From Albugo candida (Eukaryota > Oomycota > Peronosporomycetes > Albuginales > Albuginaceae), in contig CAJNAR010000175.1 in the NCBI GenBank assembly GCA_905220665.1, forward strand, positions 276,973-340,972: a DNA stretch of 64,000 bases, given 5' to 3'. Below the pieces are notes generated by a model that saw nothing but the letters and a program-made list of their open reading frames with translations, did not search any database and was not told the DNA's origin. The stretch's first letter is position 1. Each line of letters opens with the position of its first letter. Made by a program: the position numbers and the translations under genes. Below are positions 1 to 11,939 of the stretch, piece after piece.

Positions 1-2524
1 TGACAAAATCATCCTACGAGCAACGTAACGGGCTCTATGCGGTCCGTTACCAATGTGACCGAGGAGGGTCTTACCGCAATCGGCTTCGTCTAGCTGAAAA
101 GACTAGAACACGAAATACCTCGTCAGTACTTGCCAATTGTCCATTCCGCTTGAAAGCCATACAGGATGAACCGCATTGGACTTTTCCATGGGGGTGAAGA
201 GGATCATAACCATATGCCATCCATCTCCACAAGCGCCCATCCTGTCCACCTCAGAATCGAAACAGAGATGAAAAGACAATAGATGGATTGTAAAATACTT
301 GGGTTCCAACGAGAAGCATAATAACTTGTTTGCGGAATGACCGTGGACTTGTTTTGCCAAAAAAACTGAGCAATGTCCGCCAAGCCGCAATTGTCAAAAC
401 TTTAGATGGCCGCATACCGATGAATTTCCTTGTAAAGAAATTTCTCAGGTTGCAATTTGATGTTGAAACAGTGAGAAATGATGAAGAAAAAATACCCTTC
501 TGTACTTTGCCCATCCAAGATCTACAGAGATGGCTCGAGGTCAGAATGAGATTATTCTGGTGGATGCCACACACAAGACAAATGCTGAAGCTTCCGTTGC
601 TGCACCTCGTCGGGTGCTCGTCAATCTAAAAACATTTTTATCGCATTTGTTTTCATGACGAACGAGAGTAAATCCTCATACTTTTCAGCAATAAACTTCT
701 TTCGATCGATCCATGGGGACGAATCTCCTCCGTAATGTTTTGTCGGTGATCGCGAGCTGGCGCTAACTTCAAGAATTCAAGAACACTTCCCTACTTCCCA
801 AATTCTATTATGTGTAGGGCATGTAAAGAGGGGATTGCTATTACCAACCCAGCTTTTCGCTATTTCCACCCCCCACGTGACTTTTTGAACAATCAGATTA
901 CGGCGTTATCTCCACCTACATTTTTTACTATTTCCACCCACCTTTTTATGATATGGGCACTTCTCAAAGAAGTGAATGGTAGAACCACCCTGGATGCGTA
1001 TAATCTGCCATAAACGGCCTGACTCCAGGTGTATTGAAAATTGGCTATGCGTGTCGCATCCGTAAGAGATATTGTAGAGTACCCTTTTCAGTACAAAGAA
1101 TTTCACTAGAGCTTTCGCAAACGTTCACTCAATTGCACCACAGGGCACTTCGGAATTCAGTCGATGCGTACAAGCGGTATAGCGGTACAAAGATGGCAAG
1201 TCCACTAAAACAGCTACGTGCAACATCTACAAACGATAGCCCATCCCATAACGGTACAACCGCAGGGCGTCTGTGCGCTTGAAAACTGGCATAAGCAAGT
1301 TACAAATGTTCTACAAGTTATTTTAATTTTTGCTCGTGTCAGAGATATACGGCAAAAGACCGCTGTCGTTATCAGTCCAATTCTCAGACCAGACTGAACG
1401 TATTTTCAAATTCCAAAGACTCTCTCGCAAGATGTAGTATATATAGACGATAGATGATGGCGATCTGTAAATGCGTACTTTACTGTCTGCGAACGACGCG
1501 GTACAAGAAAAGCATGATAAATCTAGCCGATCTAGAATTGGGATCCTAGAAAGGTGTGCAACTATGGGTTCTGATACCTTCGATCAGCATGCAGGACTGT
1601 GAAACTGTAGCCATACAGAAAAGTTGACTGGAAATAAAGCCGTAATCTGATTGGTCAAAAAGTCACGTGGTGGGTGGAAATAGCAATTCTCTATTGAAAA
1701 AATGTAATGCATATTTCCAAAAAAAGTAGAATGGACAGCTTCTATGAAGGAATGGAGGGCAATCATGTATGCAAAAACAGAAGGCTCCTTCGATGAACTA
1801 TGGAAACGTTTCGAATACATGTAGACAATGCAATCATCAACTACATTGTCAAAACATGGATTCCCTACAAAGAAATGTTTGTTGCAGCTTGGACTGACCG
1901 TAGAACGCATTTTGGTCACACTACAACCTCGCGCGGTGAAAGTGCTCACCACATGCTCGAGCAATACATGCCAACTAGCATGAACAACCTTATTTCGTGA
2001 TGCGAAGAATTATACCTAGCTATTGATAATAATCTTATAGAGCAAGATGTGTCCCGACAATGTCAACAAATCAGAATATGCAACTATGCACAGCCAGCAC
2101 CTCAAGATATGATTTTTCAGGATTTCGATTTGGAAATTTTTCATTCTGCACAAAATAAAATCGAGGAACAGTTAATAGTTGCCGCCAGCCACAAAGAAAC
2201 AACGAAGACGTATGCTCTGGTGTATTTCGCTTCATGTGGGGTCTTCCCTGTAAGCACAAACTGCGTCAATACATGCGTCAATACCTGCGTCAAAAGCAAA
2301 ACTTGCAAATGAGCTACATCCATCCGCATTGGCACTTGGCAAAGCCCAACCAACTAAGTCCTTTTCTATTGCAGCCAGCCAGAAGTCTTCCGATGTTACG
2401 TGATCAAGTGCCACCTGCTTTGGGGGCTCACCAGACCATCAGCAGGCTACGACACTCGACGAATTTCGGACACTTTCGCAATAAATGCCAAAACTTTGCA
2501 GGAGCCAGTAATTGTGTGCCGTAG
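1..2524 (+). pseudogene. Degenerate MULE/FAR1-type transposase (Mutator-like element remnant)
   Basis: Broken coding pieces follow the order of an oomycete MULE transposase. Positions 1-330 resemble a FAR1-like zinc domain (a CDRGG..YRNR motif, then CPF and a W). 330-629 gives a further 99-aa piece. About 1760-1830 reads WRAIMYAKTEGSFDELWKRF before a stop, and 1800-2000 continues in another frame with a TW..YKEMFVAAWT...FG..TTSR.E motif typical of the region after the catalytic core. 2234-2524 carries WGLPCKH, which matches a SWIM zinc finger, and a short zinc-knuckle-like end (FGHFRNKCQNF). There are stops and frame changes throughout, and the middle is interrupted by an inverted-repeat insertion. 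The element starts upstream of the window. The family call is from motif recall. The gene is certainly non-functional. Confidence 0.7.
857..1690. mobile_element. Inverted-repeat-flanked insertion inside the MULE remnant
   Basis: A ~55-bp sequence at about 857-912 (includes CCACGTGACTTTTTGA) recurs inverted at about 1630-1690. The two copies face each other around ~720 bp with no recognisable gene. The segment lies between the N-terminal and C-terminal transposase pieces. It therefore looks like a nested non-autonomous element (MITE-like) or a rearranged terminal repeat of the host element. I could not define a clean target-site duplication. Confidence 0.55.
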
Positions 2525-2734
2525 AGGGAGGACGCGCCAACAAAATGGATCGACGCAATTTATCTGAGTTTGGATATGTGAAACCCAAGGAAAACCCAAA
2601 AACGTTTATGCAGAGCTTGTGGTGAAGTAGGGTACCACTCGGACTTTAAGAAGTGCAAGAGTAAAATTAAATAGGGAATTCCACTATGTATCTTAGCTAG
2701 AAGCAATAATATAGTCACGCTATCGATGAATCAT

Positions 2735-2940
2735 GTTGTTTTACACAAACTAGCCAATCAGATATGTTTTGTCTGTGGCAATATTAAAAACGTGTGTGGG
2801 AATAGCGAAAAAGATCGATGCATCACACACATTAGCCAATCATATTAGTTTACACGAATTAGCGAATCAAATGTGTTTTGCCGATTGCATCAGCCAAAAC
2901 GTCTGTGGCAATAGTCACACCCGACCTGTAATTAATATTT
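2735..2940. repeat. Dispersed repeat, inverted partner near 59.58-59.68 kb
   Basis: The stretch contains TTTTGTCTGTGGCAAT and, ~140 bp later, ACGTCTGTGGCAATAGTCACAC, with several copies of a TAGCCAATCA word between them. A shorter inverted relative lies at about 59,580-59,690. Nothing protein-like is seen in it. It is probably a small non-autonomous transposon family. Confidence 0.45.
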
Positions 2941-5900
2941 TTGCGGCCAAATTGAAGAATCATCAAACATACAACGTCAACGTATACAAGTTGCGTAATC
3001 TTAATAATATTCCAACAGCTTTTTCTCCAATCACATATCACATTCAATCTTGATACCAACCATCATACTCCTTTGACAAGAAAGAAAATTCTTTTTTTGC
3101 CAGCCGACTGATCTAAGCAGCATGTCTCAAAGCTCAAAGAGCAACGTCACATGAAAGCTATGCAGGCTGCTTTTGAGACGAAGAAAGCGTGAAATACTTC
3201 AAGTTCAAGTATCGAAAAATAGGAGCGATATAAAGGCGAATTTAAAAAAATGAATTCGAGAATTGTGAGGAAGAGCAAACGGACACCATTTTTATGAGGA
3301 TTGAGTCTTGCAAACGGCCTTCTAGTCACCTTGAAAATTCTGACCGAACTAAGCGCTGCAAACGTGCAGCGCAGGAAAACGAGGCTTCTGGTTTAAGAAA
3401 ACTAGAGACATCCTTCAAGGCGAAAACCACACAGCGTCAGCCTATAGATTCTGAAAGAGAGGACTCGATAGATGATTGACCTCTTTATCTTCCCAAATAT
3501 CTTCAAGAGCGCTTCTGAAAGTGGGCAAACGCAATGAAGCACAGGAAGAAATTATACGGCTGCGTCTTGCCTCTGTTTCAGAATACTTCAGGCATAATCA
3601 GTGACAGTCAGATATAGTTAAGTCATTGTGCACATTCGCTAGCACATTTTTATTTTATTTACTCTCGTTCTATCGTGAATGCAAAATAAACGTTGCCGTC
3701 TTGTAAATAATTGCAGCGCGAATCGCAAAGGGCGTTGGTTTGCCAAGATGCTTTCATATCACGCACTTGAATCATCAGCTTTCTAAGCGATTCAAAAATA
3801 CCTTCAAGATCTTGACACTGAGCTTGATTGAGCTGGTCACGAAGCCAGATTTGTAGTTCTGCGGTTACAAACTCTTACTCAATGTGAACGAATAATTTAT
3901 CGACAGTATCGATTCTGTTACGCGACCAGACAAACAACTCTACCGCTATGCCGTTGCGCATGATTCTCGTAGTCGAAACAAGCGTGGCTTTCATCGTTGC
4001 GCTCTTCCACTCAAAGAGCCTCACTTCAAAATGTTGCTGCAATTGTTCCTTAAACAAAGCAAACAACTCTTGCATACGTCTACTGTAACGATACGCCTTC
4101 GATGCATTTTGTCGAAAGTCTTATAGAGGTGTCGCCTCGGCCATCTTACGCCATCATCGCATGCATGCTTTGCATGATCTCCATCTTTAAAGGCACGCCC
4201 TTGGATTTTGCTCCCCGACTTGAGACACTTGATCAGTCGGCGTTGGGAGCAGGTCCGGGTGAGGCTCAAAGCAGGGTAAGGGTTGGAGTCGAGTCAGATC
4301 TAGTGACCCTGACCAACAAGTGCTACCAGATGGTGTCCGAGATGGAAAAAACAAAAGTGAAGTTCAAGTTCACTAGATCATTATTTCACAACCATGTGCT
4401 AATCTAATCCTGATGACTCTTTTACTAGATTTCTGGATTACGTCATCGCTTGCGTAAACATGTATCGTCTTTCGCATGCCGTCGTTCGCTATATCCAAAC
4501 TCGATATGACTTCTAAAAGCGCTGTATCTTGCATGGCCAGCTAATCGACATATCATTAAGGGAGTGCTAGACCTAATATGTTTTCTCCAGTTTCATTATT
4601 CGCATACGAACGCCTTGTAAGTGATTTATTGGTACATTGTGGGTTCATTCGCACTCTGAGCCCAGCTACAAAATATTTCAGCGGGTTCATGAGCACGTCT
4701 TCACGTTTTACACACTGCGTAACTTATGCATGAAAGGGTGCATCGCACAAATCATAAAAGATTACCATCCAAGGACTGACATCTATGTATATTGGATCTC
4801 TTAAATGTACTCAACTCCAACTGCGTTGAAGTTGGTGTCACAAAACGCTAAATCTTGACCGATTTCCGTAAGAAAAGATTGCACTCTATCTCAGTTCATT
4901 CTCTTTGTTGGTTTGAATACGAGGAGCAATGCTTATCCAGGGAATACCATTTTACTCGCTGTAGTGAACTCGTATGCCCAAAGCCTTACTGACGGATCCG
5001 AAATCATTGATTGCATATATTTGAAGGCTTTCAGATGTCGACAGTTTTCCTGAAGACTACGTCTTTCAGCTTTCAAGAACGAGTTCACTCCATGATCTAT
5101 CTCATTGCATAAACCCGTATAGGCTCTTATGTAGGCAAGTGGAGACACAGATTCAGGCTGTTTCCTCCTGGTGTGTTCTCGTACAAGTAAAGAACGCCAC
5201 CATGCATTCCTGGCATGCCCCGTATTTGTGCTAAATCCATCCTGAGCTTCTCTCTCCTAAATTTATTGACTGCTGCAAATATCATGTCATATCTTATTTC
5301 GAATACTAGTTCGTTCCCGCAGGCAACCATTCTGCATTGAGCCGTTCTGCATTTACCTCTGCGTCCGATTTTTGCTTGTATAACCAGCTGGCATGCAAGT
5401 CTTTGGTTTCATTCAGTCTCAAAATGGCTCATGTTTGACTTTCCTTTACTGAGGCTAACTTCTCGTCCACACCTTTTTCCATCTGAATGCCATTCTGACT
5501 TCATTGGTTGACTGTACGCCTTCGGGTCCGACGCAAGCATTATTGATACTACTTCTCGATCTCTGATTCACTTCCCTTGATATCTGATAACCATTCTTCT
5601 CCCGGTATCACCTTAATGAGAGATTTGCCCTTTCATGTCGCTCACTTGGTTCTTTCCAACGTTCGTATCCATAAAAGGTTCCAATTATGCCTATATCAAA
5701 TACTTTTGACGGACCTTGATAGGATCATTTGCATCATGCGACATTGACTACACAATTTTTTTTATGTGCCAAGTAGCAATCAAAGCACTTGATATCGTAG
5801 ATACCCTTCCTATTCCTTGGTTTCGTTTCATCCCTTTTTCTGACACGCCCATGCTTCGTTTTGCGAGGCATTTTTTCCACTCTAGTTTGAAATAAACAAG

Positions 5901-6429
5901 GCAATCTTCTCCCATGATAAACTCTGTCTGGTCTCCGGTTTCGAATATAATTGGCATATTTTAGAAGCACCAGCTCTAACATATGACGACAAAGTAGTTC
6001 CAATATCACACATCGTACCAGGTTATAACTGCCCGACGCATTCGTTCAACTAGCTCATTAAAGGATTGATATTGGGCCTCCCTGATCAGTTGCTCTTTCT
6101 CCGTATTCTCATCTCATTACCAAATCGTAGACATGCTTGTACTCTCCACCGCAGTTAGTTGTGACTTTCGAAACACGTGCTTTGTAGAAATAGATACATA
6201 CGGTTCACGACACTTATAACCATCAATAGGTGATGGGGTGGCCAAATTTTGAAAAACATTTAAATATAGGATCCCCAGTGCCTGTGTGAACCTGACCCAT
6301 ACTAAACAAGGCTTTGCCACCGCATCCGAGCTTGTGTTACTCCCTACATATAATTCACAATGCCGCGTCCTACTGAACTCGGTCAAAAAATAAAGGCTGT
6401 GTCCAAACTGGCTGTGGAAACTTAGCGTA
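2941..6429. other. Long stretch without a recognisable gene
   Basis: Only short open frames are present. The most protein-like lie on the minus strand at 4933-5148, 5127-5330 and 5734-6009 (the last is Lys/Arg-rich with a C..C pair). They suggest decayed coding sequence, probably of transposon origin, but I recognise no family. A plus-strand Lys/Glu-rich open frame sits at 3294-3479. No RNA gene or terminator is evident. Confidence 0.4.
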
Positions 6430-8386
6430 GTGAATCCAGTTCCCAGTCAAAAGATGAAGGAACGTGCTTTTGCCGTGTCTGGTAGCTCTGATGACGCCAG
6501 TTGTAGCTTGTGGGACGAATACGTGGGTATGAGTGATGATTTCAACGCTGAAGAACAAGAAGCTGAAGGCGTTGCAGAAACATACAAAGAACATTTCTGG
6601 TGGCATTTAATGCCGCTCATCCAGACGCGTCGTCGAAACTTCGCCCTATTTTGGTATCTCGGCACGCAACCCTAGGCGAAATACCGCCACAAGTAGACGC
6701 GCTGCCGCTGGGGTGGTTGCTGGCCTCTGACTAACTATTGGGCACCTGGTGAAGTGAAAACAAACTAGGCCGATGAAGCGCAACCAATTAAGAAATCAAC
6801 TGTTTAGGATCTTCCATCAAACAGTGACGAGGAAGAGGGGTCTATCTGGTAAGAGAGAGTAGTGGGCACTGCCACCAGCTTCTCAATGGAAGTGAGAAAC
6901 CAGAATCTCCAGCAAATGCAGGCAGCAGTAAACCGTCAAGTTGCTGTTGTGCATTACTTTCGTCTGCGTAAGGCGGGTAAAGGACGCCTCGAAGCAAGTA
7001 AGCTGATCATTGAGGGTGCCGGCTAAGCAATTTGGAGCACAAGTTGTGTCTGCGCTTGGGCGCGAATGTTCCTAAAAGATGGCAAACTGCCTTTTTCTTG
7101 CCAAGGCAAGCATGCAAAGCGCTGGAGCTTTTTACAAGACGAAGACTGTATATTGCCTTTGCAGCAATATTCTCGGGACAAAAGATTCCAAACTGAAATT
7201 AATACATTGCAGCCCGCATAAATGAATAAATTCTCTCCGGCCTTGGGTATGCAGCATCACCCACAATTTCAGAACGGATCACGATTCTCTAGCTGCATTC
7301 CCTGGATATCTCGTTCCGTGAAGTTCAAAAACACATCTATATCGATGGGCATGAGCGAGCAGATGTGTCTGCTTATCTTCAAATGTACTTGGAAGAAATG
7401 CGTAAGTATGAAGAACGTTTACCCGTATTGGAGGTCTTGGATGTAAATGATAGGAATGTTCGTCTTTCGTGAACGGTGGAAGGGCTGCGCCCTTTCATTT
7501 TAGTTATACATGACGAGATTTCCTTTCCCTCCCATGATGGCTTGAAACCCTTTTGGTTGCCCACTGGTGAGCAGTCATTGCGCAAGAAAATACATGACAC
7601 TAAATTTATGTCAGCGTCTTCCTTAGCGATGTGAGAGGTCGCTTAGCACTGGACAATCAAAAAAAGCTGCAGCACCCCATCCTTCTTGCTGAAGGTTATG
7701 TGATTATGCATACAACGCGATGATTGCTCGGAATCTAAATGCTTACTGAAGCAGGTGAAGGAGAGAGCCGAGAGTGATCCCCTTTTTTGACGCTCAATTT
7801 CCCGAAAAACAAGTATTGTTTGCGTTTGACAATGCAACTGGGCGCTGTGCCTTTGTGTCTGACGCCCTTCGCGCATAACGGATAAATTTGGGCCCTAGTG
7901 GTAAATTTCCTCTTATGCAATGCACCACCTGGGGTGAGCGAAATTTTTAGTGCAAAAGTTTTCCAAAAAGTCACCCAATTTTGCTTGTCGCGGACAACCG
8001 AAGGGCATCAAAATGCTTGTGCAAGAACGAGGCCTGTGGTGGAAAGGTGTCAGGTTGAGCTGCCGGAACAAATGCGAGGTTGGAAACTACTTCGCTGTGC
8101 AAGGAAGGTCATGGCAAGACAAATGGACTTTTTTCGCAGCGAGGCATGCTGGAGGAGGTGGTCCTTGCGTCTGGACACTTGGTGATCTTCCACGCAAAAT
8201 TTCACTGCGAGCTACATTATTACAGTCCCAAAAGCACTTGCCTCCGTCGCATTGAACCAAATCCGGCGATATGCAAGAAAAGTCCGAAGATATGTGGATG
8301 TGTATCGGAAGGGCTTGAGTGGACGGCAGGCAGATTACGCTGTTCGCAAACATCGGTCTCATCGGCGCGTTCCAAATTGACTTAGA
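6430..8386 (+). pseudogene. Decayed DDE_3-type (Tc1/mariner-like) transposase
   Basis: Pieces in all three plus frames follow the order of a transposase family common in fungi and oomycetes. About 6950-7200 holds a helix-turn-helix-like part ending in a DGKLPFSCQGKH...DED block. About 7325-7450 reads YIDGHERADVSAYLQ followed by YLEEMRKYEERLP. About 7495-7590 has an IHDE-type block with a DG..PFW..TGEQSLR pattern. About 7810-7900 gives FAFDNATGRCAF. About 8105-8210 gives ARKVMARQMDFF and MLEEVV.ASGH...FH.KFHCEL. The end (8230-8386) reads RRYARKVRRYVDVYRKGLSG. HDE, DN and HCEL are landmark positions of the catalytic domain. Several frameshifts and stops make the copy dead. No terminal inverted repeats were found by eye. 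Confidence 0.75.
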
Positions 8387-9794
8387 ATTTTTGTCAAGTA
8401 AGCTGACGGCAACTGTCTTTTTTACGCCTCAATGGTCGTCAATCATTGGCTAAAAAGGCAATTCTAATCTTGGATTAAAAGTTGCAAGTGGCCACGATTT
8501 TTTGCCGCATTTCAATCCGTAACTGCTCCATGGAAAATTGCCCTAGCCGAATTCCGAAACCACTGCAAGGTAGCCCAATCAATGAACTATTCTTAAGTGG
8601 TTGCATATATTGCGTTATGCGCATAGACGAGAAGCCTTAACGGAACGGAAGAGGGGCGAATAGTTGCTGGTTATAAGTGTCGTACACTATAAGTCTTGCA
8701 ACTTCATTGCTGCTACATTTTTGGTACTATACAGTCGATTAAATTGATCAAATAATATTAATCTCGTCGCTTTTGAGGGTTCAAACGCAATCTCTGAGTT
8801 CGGAACCCTTGCTATCCGCTGGATAGTATCGTAGTTGAGAGCACCAATTCTTGATGAACGTGTGAAGGATTTTTTATCTGATTGTTTGATTTGTCCACAG
8901 ACCCAATAAAAACTACTATACACGCGCTCTCTACCTTCAGCCTCGTACCCGCGATTATCCTTGACCATATCTTCTTCGACACGATCGCATCATCAGAAGT
9001 ACACTCGGTAAAGTTTCCTCTTGTTTCATGTCATTCAAGAAAACATTCCTCGGCAAGCGTCGAATGTTACAATATTATTCGCTGATCCTATCATCCCAAT
9101 TTTATTACTATCCGTTGAAAGTATGAAGAGTTCGTTGCACTCGTTGCGACCTTGTAAGAAGTGAAGTTCGTCGCGAGATGCCTTCTGGGTGGTCCGCTGT
9201 CGAAATTTCACGCCTCCTCCTTATATCCCCAGCCTGGTATTTTTTTTCATCCAATAGTTAAAATCATATCTTTATTGCTGAAGGAGATCGTATTCTAAAA
9301 GCCTCTTTTCACATGTCCTGTTTTGCGTAACTGTAGCAGTTCATTTACTCCATAAGGTAGACAAAGTGACATAACTCTTCCTCTTGCCTTTTTGTGTCTT
9401 CTCTCATTGTGTTAACATGGGCCATCATAACTTATTTAAAGTCGGCCTTTGCGTAATTGATGACGATTTTCATGTGCATATCGTGCCAATCGTCCACTCG
9501 TCCACTACACCTACGGATTTACCGAGTGCAGACAGGAATAAATGGTTCTCACTCCAAGAACGTCCAGTCGTTTTTTTGGGAGCTGATCAAGTGTTGCCTG
9601 CGTTCCAGCGATGCTGGGTCGAAATCTTCATTGATGCGTTTCATCCGTCTTCAAAGCTAGAGTATTTAAGTCATAAAACGGAGCAATTTGTTTATCGAAT
9701 AATGTGAGCGCTTTCTCGTGAGATGTTGTCCTATATCACTCAAGCTTCACTTCCACATTCCGTATTCAATGAACTCTTATTGTGCATGCGATAG
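8387..9794. other. No supported gene; small open frames only
   Basis: A 93-aa minus-strand frame (8687-8968) and a 107-aa plus-strand frame (9384-9707) are open, but I recognise neither. They lack supporting splice signals or motifs. The rest is AT-rich sequence with no visible repeat. Confidence 0.3.
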
Positions 9795-10271
9795 TTATCG
9801 CAAGAAACGATAAACGCATTTGGCAAACGGCGCTCCAAGTCCCGAGTATTTTTCTTCCAGGGACCGAGTTAGCTCAGAAAGTAGAGCAAGCGGATCCCGG
9901 GTATTTTCGTTGGCTCGAGTCGTGGTAACGTGGGAAATGGTTTGAGCCCACACACTCGAAGCTTGGAAATCATCGGCCTCCCAGACTTCAAGTAAGGCCC
10001 AAATTACATCCACACGGTCAAGAGACAACGATGAAATAAGGCTGGTAGGTAAAGAACCCGATAATGATGCAATGAATTATCTGGACAAGTAAAATAGAGG
10101 GTGTGTGAAGCAAAACGTGATAGCTAAGCATGTATCAGAAAGCTCATCCAGCGAATGGCAAATTTCCGTAATAATTTTGTGACACGGGATTCCATGGTGA
10201 CGACATGCGCAATGAAGAATCTTTACCTCTCGATTAAGATAGGGCGTTGCCAACATAGCCGGGTGCAACAT
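9795..10271 (-). CDS. Candidate two-exon gene fragment, unknown function
   Basis: Reading the minus strand, 10271 to about 10115 encodes a helical-looking segment (LNREVKILHCACRHHGIPC, then EICHSLDELSDTC). About 9,795-10,040 encodes another (DRVDVIWALLEVWEADDFQ, then LALLSELTRSLEEKYSGLG) ending in a stop. A GT...AG interval between them, ending in a pyrimidine-rich CTACCAG acceptor, would join them in frame, although its GTTTTG donor is weak. Upstream exons are not identified. The amino-acid composition looks like a real HEAT/ARM-type helical protein, but I do not recognise the family. It could be the surviving 3' end of a gene otherwise lost to transposon insertion. Confidence 0.35.
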
Positions 10272-11249
10272 AGTTCACCAATGCGTAACCGAAGACAGCC
10301 TATGTAGATTTTTTTATCTAGCTTCTTGATGTCGAAATATTTCGTGCTGTAATGTAATCATTAAATATAGTATCAAGATGTATTCTTCCTCAATACTCAA
10401 CACTCAATGCACGAAATGAACCACAGCAACGCGTGTGATTTATTCTTAGCTATGTAACGTGTGCGCAAATTTGTATGGAAGTTGCGCAGCATATTAATCA
10501 TGATGCAGGTACCACGCAATCGGGAAAAGGTCATCCTATGTATGTTCACTTCTAATCCTGAAAAGATAGCAGCTATGTGGAGGCTAAATGCATAATCAAA
10601 TTAGTGAGTTCAGTCTATGATTTGGTATTCGTAAATATGGAAAAATAATTGGATTCGTGCACTTCGTTCTCCGAAATGGCTTACCTTGGGATGCTTGAGC
10701 ATCTTATGCTATTACTACAGGAGTATCGATCAAATCTGCATGAATCACCAAATCATTTTACGGTTTGCCAGACTGAATAGCCATTCGTGTTCTCCCACTC
10801 ATCTTAATTTGTCTAAACTCCACAAGGGTTTTTCTTCTCCAGCTGAATTTACTATCGTCAAGTTTGCCTTAAAGCATATATACTAGATTGGTTTATTCAC
10901 AAACGATACGTCTTTCAAGTGGCTCGCTTACTTGGTTTATAAAAAAGACCAAATTGAAGTTCTGGCATCTAAGGGCCTAATGGTTTGCGTTCCATTCACA
11001 TAAAAAAAGGCTTAAGCAATGCTTCCCAGCGCACACAACAAGAATCCAGGAGGGTGCTGCGCGCGACCAACGATATCCATCGCGTGCGAATTTGTTTCTG
11101 TAAAAGAAGAAAACCTCTGTATGCTCTGCCAATCATCTCTAACAATCAAACAATATAGATTCCGCATATTTGAACTACCCAAGGCGATATAGCTTGAAGC
11201 TGGCCAATGTTGTGCGTCATTTGCTGAGCTTCTTGGTGGTCAGCACTTT
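10272..11249. other. Intergenic, nothing recognised
   Basis: AT-rich sequence with only short open frames. No repeat, RNA gene or splice-supported exon could be identified. Confidence 0.4.
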
Positions 11250-11745
11250 CGGTCATTTACACCACGTTTAGTGCGCACGTTCGGTACTTTCGAAGACAGT
11301 GTTACGACCAAGAGGAGCGCATTCGGCTTGCTAGAATTTTGGAACAACTCTCATCATTTGGTGGATTTTTCAGAAGTCGAAGATCATTGCTACGGGTCCG
11401 GCACAGGCGAGTGGGAAGGCAAGTGCAACTCGGATCCTAGTCCTAGTTGGCTAGTTATGCTCACCGTAGTGTGGCGCACACCAATTTTCAAATCACGGAA
11501 TTTTTGGACCATTTTTACAGCTTTACAACTCTACAGCATTTACAAGCTTGACACAGCCTCGTATTAAGGTGGCTGAGGCTACTACGATACGGAATCATCA
11601 ACGAGAAGACATATTATCATCTCTCACAGGTATTTCACGAAACGTTTTTTTATATGTATATATGTTATTTAAGATAGCCTAGGCAACTAGAGAAGTCAGT
11701 GAGTCTAATTCTAGTAATATAGACACCTTCAGCTGAGCTGGGGCG
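11250..11745 (+). repeat. LTR-like repeat (probable solo LTR), copy 1
   Basis: The segment from TTCGGTACTTTCGAAG (about 11,280) to TAGTAATATAGACACCTT (about 11,735) aligns with about 28,365-28,880, including the internal words GTGTTACGA and AAGTGCA. Its last ~65 bp also recur at about 16,230-16,300 and, inverted, at about 59,500-59,561. The length of roughly 0.5 kb, recurrence at unrelated sites and a common end support a long terminal repeat. No paired LTR with an intact interior is present. Confidence 0.55.
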
Positions 11746-11939
11746 GAACCACTTCTCATTTTGCCGGCTACTACGTAACCCGCCAATTTAGTACAAACAA
11801 CTCGAAAAACTACCTTTTCAACTCTTTCCTCTCGAAAGCAATGGTTCAAGTCGACATATCGACACATCCAGGGTGCTCGCGTCCACTTGTAGTAACTTGG
11901 AAACCCTCCTGAGTCACCCTGTATTGGGTGATTGCATGA

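Noticed and set aside
9865..9935. tRNA-like D-arm (TTAGCTCAGAAAGTAGAGCA)
   Set aside because: No anticodon stem, T-arm or acceptor pairing follows, and the stretch lies within a minus-strand exon-like frame.
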